Below are positions 23,470-33,067 of a DNA stretch of 64,000 nucleotides, piece by piece. Location of the stretch: NCBI RefSeq assembly GCF_016920785.2, contig NW_024609884.1:33276080-33340079 (forward strand), given 5' to 3'. Position 1 is the stretch's first letter. Each line of letters starts with the position of its first letter. Source of the stretch: Ixodes scapularis. Taxonomy: Eukaryota > Arthropoda > Arachnida > Ixodida > Ixodidae. Below the pieces are notes generated by a model. It made no database searches. It was not told the DNA's origin and saw only the letters and a program-made list of their open reading frames with translations. The position numbers and the translations under genes were made by a program.

Positions 23470-24785
23470 CAAACCAAACTCATTTTTACTTAATTATTTT
23501 CATTTTACATGGGCACCTGATTCTCATGTCTTTTAGAATCCAACGCACTACAATTTCGGGAATTCATGAAATATTAAGCTCACAAACACACCCAAGCTTA
23601 CCATATATTAAAAGGAGTCAGTCCCTATGATATTAACAGTGCATCTCTACTGAGACCACAGAAAAGGGGTATAGGTGCCCCACTCCATAGAACTGCAGCA
23701 AAACCAAAAACATTTTTAAAATGGACTGCCTTCGTACAAAAAAGAAGGTAAACTATTCTGGAGTATGCCTGCTTTTTTGCTAACACTCCGAATGAAGTCC
23801 AAAAGATGTATGCAGAATAACAACAGCCATTCTGCCTACATTCTTTAAATGTCTTGTTGCATGTAAAAATCAGCAACAAGACATTGCAAATCCAATCCCT
23901 AATAGACTGGTTATTTTTCTGTCTTACACTCACAATTCTCAGCAAAACAACAAGTACCTTCAGACATGATGAAATTAGACGTCAGAAATATTTACTACAT
24001 ACTTTATGCATCCGACAGCAAGGTGATAATACACAAAGCATGAAGTCAGTAGCACACAACTGTTTGTGTTGACTAACAATACAAACTATGCAGGGCATTT
24101 TTTTTTAGTCGGTCCAGAATGAAGAATAAGGAACTTGCATACGTGTTATTTTAGCCCTGGGGCCAAATTGGGGCCATGGAAACCACTAGAAAAGAGACAA
24201 TATGGGTGAATTAGCGAATCAACGAAGCATTTCAATTAACATTTTAAAATTTTCAAGTTTGGGGGCATAATCTATATTGAGGATCGATGGTCATTCTCAA
24301 TACAATCATATAACACTTCAACGGTCCATATATGGTTAGGCAGCAGTTTAAAAATGGCGGAAGAGACTGGGATGACTTTCCAGGATTTCCCATGCGCCTG
24401 CTAGATTTCACTGGTCAGTGTGCTAAAATTAATGCACTTGGTTACAAATATGAATCGGTCAGGGCAGGAGCACATCACAAGTGACCGAGATGTTGATGTG
24501 TAATAAAAAAATAAGCATGTTGATTTGTAAAAGTTGCAAAGCGGGACAACATTTTTATTTTAATGCACTTACTTTTTTTGTTAAAACTGCACGATGCACA
24601 AACACAATGACCAGAACAATGTGGTAACAACAGCACCAAGGCCTACAGTACCTGCCACCGTCTCCGCTCCTATGGTTCTTCGTTTATCAACGACAGGGCG
24701 AGTGGCGGTGGGATAAGTGAAACTTTTCCCAACCGTTCTCACCTTGCCGTGCCATGCACTGAAATCTCGATAAAAAAATTCAGTA
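23470..24785. other. intergenic, no supportable gene
   Basis: A 106-codon minus frame (23625-23945) and others lack domain features. Confidence 0.35.
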
Positions 24786-24791
24786 GGCGCA

Positions 24792-24950
24792 ACAAGGCGA
24801 GAAATGTCACCCTCGTATGCCGCTTGAAACCGAAAAAAATAAGCGGGCAAAAGGCACTAGCAATGTCAACCTACAAGGCGAGAAATGTCACCCTTGTACG
24901 CTGCTTGAAACCGAAAATAAGCGGGCAAAAGGCACAAGCAATGTCAATCT
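24792..24950. repeat. 80-bp direct repeat, two copies
   Basis: ACAAGGCGAGAAATGTCACC begins copies at about 24792 and 24872. Both continue through CGCTTGAAACCGAAAA / TGCTTGAAACCGAAAA and AAGCGGGCAAAAGGCAC. Few differences, so the duplication is fairly young. Confidence 0.8.
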
Positions 24951-24954
24951 CGCC

Positions 24955-25685
24955 AGCTCCACAAATAAAGTTGACTGCAATCACACCACACCTTGCCCGC
25001 TTAGCATCGGTTTGAAGCCGTGCAAGAGGGCAATATTTTTTCCGACAATAAATTAACCCCAACACAAATGCCCCTTTTTCTTTTGAATTCTGGACAGACT
25101 AAAAGAAACACACTGCATATAGGACAGGCTTGTAAATGAAGCCCTTCAACCAACTTCACTGCACCTACATACTGCTTACCTTGAGTAAGATGTTCAGTAT
25201 GTAAGCATAGCAGAAGGGACAGTTGCATTTAACAGGAGGGTGAACATGGGAGTGCTGTTTAATCAATATCTTGGAGAGGCATCTTTGGGAATGAAGAGTT
25301 GGCTTCTGGCTTTCCCAACAGTTCCTCCACAAATGCACCTGCTCTCCAATCACCAGCAAGGCACCATCACAACTAGCAGTGCCGGCAGGTCACTGCTCAT
25401 GTTTTTCTACAATCGAAGACAACTGTACAATGTCGGTTGCAAAACTATCAGCATCTGAATTAAACACAAGGATAAAAAGTAGGCAAGCTGGTGAAAGAAC
25501 AATGAACATAGCTGACAGAAAGGTCTCAACCTTCTTTTGAGTCTTTATCTCTGCTTACTTTGCACATTGTTCTTCCGCCCCCAGGGTGCAAGTCAACAAT
25601 TTCACCAGTATGTGCATCTAGCAATCAATGCAGGAGAATGATAGAGTGAACTCTTTCAGAAACAATTTGCTGTATTCCTGTAGCA
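24955..25685. other. region downstream of ELP4, no gene seen
   Basis: Lies 3' of the ELP4 frame (minus sense). I saw no poly(A) tract that would mark the gene as a processed copy. Confidence 0.35.
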
Positions 25686-25689
25686 ATAT

Positions 25690-26790
25690 TCAGAAACCAA
25701 ACTTCTGGTTACTAGCACACCCCATGCCTTTGGCCCCAGTTCCCTCGTGGTGATCGTCTTTGGAGCCCCCTAATTCAGGAGGCATGTGCAGCTTTTCCAG
25801 AACAAACTTCTTGCTCCTCTGGTGGAAAAGAAAGTCGCAGTCCGGCATTCGAACACTCAAGGACGACGTCCGAGAGAGCTTGACCACTTGTAGGAGCCCG
25901 TGGTAACTCTTGTATAGGGGATTCGCACCACGCTCGGCGTCGTCGAAGGACTGCATCTTCAGTACGATGTCCGCTGATCGCCGGCAACGCAAGAACACCG
26001 AGGGCTGGTGCTGGGCCAAAATTGGCGGTACCGTAACGAAAACGCTCGCGTGTTCGCCTCTCGTCAGGCACTTGAGCGCGTGCAGAAACGCGGGCAGGCA
26101 TTGCTCGTTGCCCCATGCAGGAGATCCAAGTCCGCAGAGAATAATCCTGACCGCGTTCTGAACGGTTCCATCGCTTGCTTTTGACTTCTCCAAAACCTGA
26201 AATATCTCGCCGAGAACAGAAACGTAGGCACCCGCCAAAGGTGCCGCCGTGGATCTACGAACACCCGACACTTTCCGCTCGACGCAGGGCTCGAACGTGG
26301 TTATCTGAGCATCAACCAGCTTAGTCGATTCGATTCGCTCTCCGAAGTCGAAAATGTGATCGACATTTCTCTGGTCCGGAACAGGTTCTTGTTGCGGCAT
26401 GTGTTGGTAGCGGAACGCGATCTTCAAGTCGCCATCACCCTCGCCGCAAGATGCTGCGACGGTTTTTGTTGTTGGGTCCGCGGCACCGTATACTGCTTTC
26501 GGAAGTTCCTTCAAGAACTTGACCGGGTCCGTCTCACCACTGGCTAGGAAAACGACGTGCCTCTGCTCGATCCCTTCTGCGACGTAGTACTTGAGCAACT
26601 GCTTGCAGTAGGTAGCGAACGCATCCTCCTCAGCCAGTAAAATGCTGCCGAGGGGTAGGCCGCCACCGAGAACGTAATCTAACGTCGCAATCCCGCAAGA
26701 CAGAACTGTTTCAGCGTTATAAGGAGACAACTTGATCCCCGGGATGATGCGCGACACCGGCTTGCCGCGTCTGTGAAAGCTGCTGGCCAT
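25690..26790 (-). CDS. ELP4: Elongator complex protein 4
   Basis: A complete 366-residue frame. ELP4 is a RecA-fold subunit of the Elp4-Elp5-Elp6 ring, which assists Elongator in tRNA wobble-uridine modification. Recognition rests on the family order: an N-terminal SFHRRG then GIATLDYVLGGGLPLGSILL with EED (the core strand that replaces a true P-loop), KFLKELP, FRYQHMP, the LGSPAWG block, NPLYKSYHGLLQV, and FVLEKLHMPPEL. The tail is CASNQKFGF, matching the conserved end of animal ELP4. Human ELP4 is about 424 residues, so this copy has a shorter N-terminus and linker. The start is the ATG before ASSFHRRG; AACGTGAGTT just upstream looks like a splice donor but is not needed. The whole gene is one exon here, unlike the many-exon vertebrate gene. 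No lesions were seen. Confidence 0.92.
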   Translation of the reverse strand: MASSFHRRGKPVSRIIPGIKLSPYNAETVLSCGIATLDYVLGGGLPLGSILLAEEDAFATYCKQLLKYYVAEGIEQRHVVFLASGETDPVKFLKELPKAVYGAADPTTKTVAASCGEGDGDLKIAFRYQHMPQQEPVPDQRNVDHIFDFGERIESTKLVDAQITTFEPCVERKVSGVRRSTAAPLAGAYVSVLGEIFQVLEKSKASDGTVQNAVRIILCGLGSPAWGNEQCLPAFLHALKCLTRGEHASVFVTVPPILAQHQPSVFLRCRRSADIVLKMQSFDDAERGANPLYKSYHGLLQVVKLSRTSSLSVRMPDCDFLFHQRSKKFVLEKLHMPPELGGSKDDHHEGTGAKGMGCASNQKFGF

Positions 26791-27310
26791 AACTCACGTT
26801 ATTGTTTGCGTCTGGCAAAAACACCCGAGAGCAGGCCTTTCGAACGGCGGAGAGTGGTCGCGATCACGTGCGCTTCTAACAAAGAAGGCCCCGTGTTTAG
26901 CGCTTCGTAAAGCTTGCGAAATTAATCAAGCTCTAGCGTTGTGTTCAAATACGCGTATTACTTAGAATTTGAACAGGGAAAGCTTTAAGCTTGCTACTGC
27001 CTACTTACGCGCATTTGCAGTCCTCGATGTTGAGCGCCATCTCGCGCTTGCTATGGCCGCCGACCTGCTGCCGACTGACGCGCCACGGCGTCGCCACGCC
27101 TCGGACCATAACAAAACGAAAAATGCGGCTACGCGCTTCGCACGACTCGTGCGGCGTTAGTACACACCGTACTTACACACCGACATTCGCGGCTTTCTCT
27201 CAGTCTCTCCCTATGGTCTCTCCTCCTCTCGTACGGCGCCGCACCCGAAAGAAAATTCTATCAAAAGCGGGGAGTCTGCAATTCGTAACATCCGAATCGT
27301 AAGTTTGATA
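26791..27310. promoter_or_regulatory. ELP4 upstream region, CpG-rich
   Basis: GC-richer than its surroundings, immediately 5' of ELP4 on the minus strand. On the plus strand an ATG at 27053 in good context (GCTATGGCC) starts MAADLLPTDAPRR and runs to 27160, so the stretch could be a shared divergent promoter with the start of another gene. No core promoter element was identified with certainty. Confidence 0.3.
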
Positions 27311-27615
27311 TTGCATAAATTGCTCATCTTATATCAACACTGCCATTGAAAAAAAAAAAAAATAAAAAATTAAGTTAATTTGTATCCCGCTTGTACAAAC
27401 ACCGAAAAAAGTGCCCGTAAAAAAAAAAAAAAAAAAAAAGGAGAAAAAGAAATGGCATGGGACCACTGGGACGCGCACGAAAAACGTAAACGTATTAAAA
27501 AGAATGAGAAAAAACTGCAACAGACCGATATGGATCTCTCAATAATCAAATGTTTATTTAGGCTTATTTGTTTAATATTTTCTAATTTATGTTGTTTTAA
27601 TTATTTTCCGGATCT
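27311..27615. other. AT-rich spacer with A tracts
   Basis: Two A runs (near 27348 and 27418) and no credible frame. Confidence 0.4.
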
Positions 27616-27621
27616 CGAGTC

Positions 27622-27675
27622 TGCGATACTGTCCTAGACAGTATCGCAGTATCATACTGTCCTAGACAGTATGAA
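27622..27675. repeat. two adjacent perfect hairpins sharing one core
   Basis: 27622-27650 has 13-bp arms around loop CTA; 27653-27675 has 10-bp arms around the same loop. Both share the core ATACTGTC-CTA-GACAGTAT, and outside it each hairpin has its own matched pairs (CTGCG/CGCAG and TC/GA). They are two bases apart. Confidence 0.85.
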
Positions 27676-27679
27676 ACAA

Positions 27680-27970
27680 ATATGATGTATTGAACCAGTA
27701 GGCTTGTTCGATTTAACTGCACCTCCTGCACCGGTGCAAGTGAAGCAAACGAGCCTAATAGCTCTGCACCATAGTGCATCCTACCGTAGCAATCACATCA
27801 GTATGGTGGTATGCTACTACAGTTCAGCTGTCTGCATCAGAACCGACAGGGGTGCTCCGATTCCTGGGTTCTGCAGTGCTCATATACAGCATGTAAACGA
27901 ACGCTTCTAAAACACTTCAGACAGCCCGCGAAATTCGATTTTTAATGTTTCGGGCTGCAATTTACTTCAT
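27680..27970. other. intergenic, nothing recognised
   Basis: Short frames only. Confidence 0.3.
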
Positions 27971-28372
27971 AGGTGCAAGCAGGTGGTGGAAGTGTACAGT
28001 GAAAAAAAACACCCAAAACACAAACTTACCTCGTTAAAAAGAAAACACTGTTCCGGGCAATTTATGCTGTCACTTTGCAGACAACGCACGCGTAGAGAGA
28101 AGTGCTGCCGACAGATGGCGTACACCGCTTTGAGGGAGCACGGACCGACTCGGGTTCCTTTGCGAGATTAGTTGCTATCAACCCGAATCGGCTGGCACTC
28201 CCTCGACAAGCACTCGCCATCTGTTAGCACCACTTCTCTCCACGCCTGCATCGTCTGCAAAGTGGCGGCATAGATTGCCCAGAACAGGTTTTTGAGTTTT
28301 TTTTTTTCAACGAGGCAAGTTCGTTCATTCCTTGATTTTTTCACTCTAAGCTTCCACCACCTGCTTGCACCT
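27971..28372. mobile_element. fold-back MITE
   Basis: Outer ends AGGTGCAAGCAGGTGGTGG and CCACCACCTGCTTGCACCT are exact inverses, and similarity continues inward to a centre near 28172. Inner blocks include GACAGATGGCG against CGCCATCTGTTAGC, recalling the core of the fold-back element at 21574-22300, so the two may be related. Confidence 0.75.
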
Positions 28373-28443
28373 CTGTATAGTAAATCTCAGCACGATGCAT
28401 TGAAAGACTGACTTTTACAGTCTGTCTAAAGTGCCTTAGAAGT

Positions 28444-28469
28444 GTTAGTTTACATATATGTAAACTAAC
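28444..28469. repeat. 26-nt perfect palindrome
   Basis: GTTAGTTTACAT followed by its exact inverse around an AT centre, extendable to 32 nt with one mismatch pair. Confidence 0.85.
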
Positions 28470-28474
28470 GCTTT

Positions 28475-29250
28475 TGATAATTTGAGAATGACAGGGAGGA
28501 GCTTCAGTCGTCTCGCTTCCACCTGCCTTCGACAGTGCTTCAGCATCTTGTGCACCTTGAGCACGTGCGCAAAGCCAAAGCACGGTGGAAGGCATGGAGC
28601 ATGTGCTGGAGGTCGGACGCTCAAAAGACACGCTTTGCCGCTCTCGGCCAGCAATCATAACACACTTGGACATCAGTGCCCCATCACCTCGCAGTTACAG
28701 TATCTTTGTTCCATGATCCATTCACTCAGAAGTGCTTCTGTTCTCAGGTGCAAAGCATACAGGACTGGCATCCACCGTCGACTATAACTTTTATATCGGT
28801 GAAGGCGGAGATCTCTGCTTTTGACTTTGTGGTTTTCATCCTTGCACCATCACCGATAATGATATATTACTGGCTGCCCAAAAGGAGCGACAGCATGCAT
28901 ACAGGGGCTTGTAGATATGCATAAAATCTCTACAAGTAAAAGTACTGCCATTCATGGTTGTGCAATCACTCATGATACGTTTCACGCAGAACTTATGCAA
29001 AAATAATGCTTCTACAACTCGGTTCAGTGCCATGTCGCCATGTTTCTCCCAAGAATGGTGCGCGGCACACCATGCATTCGTGCACGTTTTACTACTTCCG
29101 AATGCATTATGGGGTTTTAGGCATGTGGTGCCATCATTGTCTTGGATGACACTCGGTCGTACAACTGCATTCCGTCTAGCAGACGACGGGAAGATAAAAG
29201 AGTGGCAGAACAAGCGCATGTCTTGCCTTCTGTGCGCATTAAGTTTTGGC
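28475..29250. other. intergenic, no supportable gene
   Basis: Frames up to 127 codons (28836-29219 minus, and overlapping plus frames) lack recognisable domains. Confidence 0.35.
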
Positions 29251-29259
29251 AGCTGGCTT

Positions 29260-29531
29260 GAGGGCTGGCCCTAAACTATCAAGCACCCTGGGCAAACTCC
29301 AGCTGTGGTGCTCCCCCCTTTCTTATACGTTCCTATCTACTAGGTATGACATCGCATTGTTACGAGAACCATATTCCAAAAACGAATGGCGATCAAGCAT
29401 ATAACATTGTGTCGGGCGCAGTGGTCAAATAAATCACAGCTAAAAAAATTCAAAAGGGGGCACGGAGGTGTCCCCCTTTTGATGGCGCCCTGGGCGACTG
29501 CCCGGGTCGCCCACCCGTAAGGCCGGCCCTG
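29260..29531. mobile_element. probable hAT-type MITE
   Basis: Ends GAGGGCTGGCCCTAA and (inward from the right) CAGGGCCGGCCTTAC. Flanks GCTGGCTT (29252-29259) and GCTGGCAC (29532-29539) agree at 6 of 8. Interior holds GGGGGCACGGAGGTGTCCCCC hairpin-like sequence near the right end. Confidence 0.5.
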
Positions 29532-29539
29532 GCTGGCAC

Positions 29540-30415
29540 CAATAGTATTATGCACCATGTATTAAGGTGGTACCTGAGATAGTACACAATTAACCACAGA
29601 CCATTTTGAGATTCCTTCCGAAGGCTTTCAGAACGATTGGCCTTTGTTTTTTCTTCCTTTTGGCTTTTCTTACATGTAACATAAACAAGGTTTCCATAAA
29701 GAACTGTATGCAGTGCCTGGAATACCTTTCCAACTGTCTGTTTAGCACCCCACACTGCTCATGCATCGGAGCATCCCTGAAGGGGCAACGAAATATGTCA
29801 CGGCAACTGGCATGTCAGGCTACGGATTGTTGCAATCCTGGCAGTTGGCTGTAGAAGCGCTGGCAAAAGTGGGGAGCATACACAAGCATAGCTGTCGTCA
29901 CAGGTGTCTCACCCCGTGACTGGCAAAGTTTCCGTCAACTGTCAAGCAGCTCAGTGAGCTAGAGCAGAACAGACGTTTGCAGCATTCGCCTCTATTGTTG
30001 TGCTGCCACCAGAATCACGGCGAGCGGCAGCACGACAGAGTTGTGATATTATCATTATAAAAAAATGAGGAGACAGAAATGAAGATAAGGTAAACACACA
30101 GACTTGATCCAGCACCGCAGTGCTAACACGGCTATGAACTGTCCTCCATGTGCAAGTGTGCATGCACATAAAGCATTCTGGACAGCTACACTTTGACACT
30201 CTTGCTAGCACTGCACACAACTTGTGGGATGGAGTATAGGAAAAGAGGCCGAGGTATGATTAACCATTCGGCGAGTTCCCACAATCTCAGATTTATGGAG
30301 ACGTTATATCCTCAAGCCCTCGTTATCTCCATAAAACAGTTGACTTTATTCAATTTATTAAGAGACTCAATAAAGTTAAAACTAAATGTAATAAGCTAAC
30401 GGTAATGCCATTACC
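29540..30415. other. intergenic, nothing recognised
   Basis: Short frames only. Confidence 0.35.
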
Positions 30416-30417
30416 CA

Positions 30418-30590
30418 GGGGCGAATGCAGCAACTTCCTGAGGGGGGGGTCAGGTGTTGGTCAGCATGCCATAGGTTTAGAAACCCCCTCCCCCTCTCCC
30501 TCGTTTCACGCCCTAAATTATACACAAGCAGAAATCAAGAGGGGGTCAGGACATCTGGACCCCCCCCTCTAAATCCCCCCCTGCTATTAC
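30418..30590. repeat. poly-G/poly-C bounded repeat
   Basis: Begins CAGGGGCGAATGCAGCAACT with a G8 run and ends with C-rich blocks. It has the layout of the poly-G MITE family but no clear duplication of flanking bases. Confidence 0.4.
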
Positions 30591-30956
30591 CTTTAGTTTA
30601 TTCATGTACATGAGTGAACAAAATAACACAGAACACAATTAATAAATGGATACCATGTTCATAAAAGCATGAAATTACAAAGGTTTTGCATCATCATTGA
30701 CAGCTGGCCCCAAAGGTACAGCATAAGCCAGTACTGCAAAGAATGCATACATGATAATGAATCTCATAACTAAGCTATAAAAGTATAACTTTGTCCTTTT
30801 CGACAGGTCTGACAGTACTGTATACATGGCTTGCACGTGGCATTAGTCTCCCCTTCTTTTTGGTGGCCAGAAGTGTTTTGTTAATGCAACGGAAGCTACC
30901 CTCTCTAACGCCCTTTTCTCCATTATGTCTGACCAAGTGATGTCAGTGCAAGCTAT

Positions 30957-31636
30957 ATATACCGGGCGTTTGTAGCTTAACAGAATTTTTAAAAAGAAAC
31001 CATGAAAGCTAGGTTAATGCGGTCTGCGCAGGTGAGTTATACGGCCAGGGGGACATAGTATAGGGGGCTAATCGTAAAGATCAGTCGGCTAATTAGTTAA
31101 AATTTGTTCATTAACTTTTTAATTAATGAGAATAGACATAGTTCCAATTATAAACTGGCTCAGCGTCATCGAAAACCACTAAATCAGTAATTTTCAGAAA
31201 GACTTTGAGCACGTGAGAAGCGTGGTAGTGCACTAAAGTTACCGCTCGTGGAGCAGGTACAAGGCTGGGGCTAGATAAGAGACGGAAAAATTGCGCGGGC
31301 GTCTTGTCGCAACCGCTAGCTTTGTACCTGCTCCACGAGTGGTAACTTTAGTGCACTACTACGCTTCTCACGCGCTCAAAGTCTTTCTGAAAATGACTGA
31401 TTTAGGGGTTTTCGATGATGCCCAGCAAGTTTCTAGTTGGAACTATATGTCTATTTTCATTAATTAAAAAATACATTATTGAATTTTAAACTAATTAGCG
31501 GACTGATTGTTACGATTAGTCTCTTATATTATGTCCCCCTGGCCGTGTAGTTCACCTGCGCAGACCGCATTATTCTAGCTTTCATGGTTTTTGAAAAAAA
31601 ATTATGTTAAGCTTAAAAAAAAAACACCCTGTATAT
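30957..31636. mobile_element. palindromic mariner-type MITE, about 320-bp arms
   Basis: Two long inverted arms around a spacer of about 50 bp near 31297. Paired blocks include GTACAAGGCT with AGCTTTGTAC, GAGCACGTGAGAAGCGTGGT and ATGAAAGCTAGG. Outer ends TATATACCGGGCGTTT and (inward from the right) TATATACAGGGTGTTT match the TA-flanked CAGGGTGTTT end seen in many mariner MITEs. No coding capacity. Confidence 0.75.
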
Positions 31637-31770
31637 ACTGTGCTTTTACTATATTAGCCACTTCATTGATAACAGTAGGAAGAGAACACCTTTCTAAGAG
31701 AGAAACATGGGAAACTTCCAAAGACCTTTAGCTGCTCGGTGCAATATTGGCTGCCATTTTGAGTTCCCTT

Positions 31771-32029
31771 TATACTCGTTTTCACCTCAAGAAAGAAAGG
31801 AAGTTTTGAGCATTGCTCATACACCGCGCGATATAGTTCTTACAAGATTTGGTTGTCAGAGGAAGAAGCAATGCTTTTGGCGTTTGAAGCCTGTACGTCT
31901 TGATAAGATAACATATACCTAACATGCACCTACGCATATCTTAATTCTCTACATAAAGGGGGAAATTAGTAAAACTCCGCAAAGAGCCAGACTTTATTTA
32001 CTACGATTCTTGAGGTGAAAACGAGCATA
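31771..32029. mobile_element. TA-flanked MITE, copy 1
   Basis: TIRs TATACTCGTTTTCACCTCAA and, inward from the right, CTATGCTCGTTTTCACCTCA. 259 bp. The interior (AGTTTTGAGCATTG, AGATTTGGTTGTC, CTGTACGTCT, ATATCTTAATTCT) is shared in the same order with 44801-45062. Confidence 0.8.
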
Positions 32030-33060
32030 GTTTGTTTTAGAAGTTGCCAAGTCTCCTGTAAACCCTTGGGTGTAAAAAAGATTTTTGGCCAGACAACACT
32101 TCAGTAGATGAAAAATGTCAGGCACTCTTCATTACCATAACCACAGGGGAACAAGTAACACTATAAAGATGTGCAAGTTTGTGAAGTTTAACATTCTGAA
32201 AATACGAGACCAGGGAATAAGAAATTCTAACAAAATGCAGATAGGCCTCGCACTCGCCTGCATTGTTTAATGTCTACTCCTAACGTTTTGTAGGTGATCA
32301 GCGTCCCACATTTTTTGCCTCACTCTGCAATTTCTGGGCGTGTCCTCGTGAAGTGTGCAAATGAATAATTGGGTCTTGTTTAAAACATCTCCCCTCCTTA
32401 GCTGTTCACTTTTTTGTTTTGTTTTGTATGGAGTGAATAGAATGAATGTTCAATTTCCTTTGTGGCTTTAGGCTTTTTATCCCTTTCAGGGAAGTACTGC
32501 CTGGCTTGGAAAGTGGGAGACTGTGGTGTGAAATGAGTCTTTGGGATTATGTGTTTGCCAACGAGTTATGTGGTGCTGATGGGATTCGAGGCTTGGGACT
32601 CATTTCCAAGGTCTTTAGTGATGACATGTGGTAATAGTGTTGGAATGTGCTGCGACCCACTGACAGGAAGCAGGGGGAAGCGATACTCAAGTTTAATGGG
32701 GAAGTTTGTTTATAAAGACACCATAAGTGGACAATAAGCTCTGCAGCTGAGTGTGCGACCTTTCTATATTTTTATCCCAACGTTTTGCTTCCTGATTTTG
32801 GGTTTTCACTGTGCTGAACTACAGCGAGTTAAAACAGGCAGATCCATGTACTTTTTCTATTTAAACAACAAAGTGCAAAGCAAAAGCAGATAACTTCATA
32901 AGTAAAACAACACATTACAATCTTGCATTATCAAAGTTACCAGCAACAATGACTCAGAATAACAGTCTTCATTCTAGGCTTTTCAATCAGGGACCCGGGA
33001 AGACAAAACAACCGTAGGCACTATTACAACACTTCAACCACTGCCAGGAGCAATGTCGTC
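32030..33060. other. region downstream of the THAP-Nudix gene
   Basis: No domain-bearing frame. It probably includes the 3' UTR of the minus-strand gene, but no polyadenylation signal could be assigned confidently. Confidence 0.35.
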
Positions 33061-33067
33061 CCTGATG

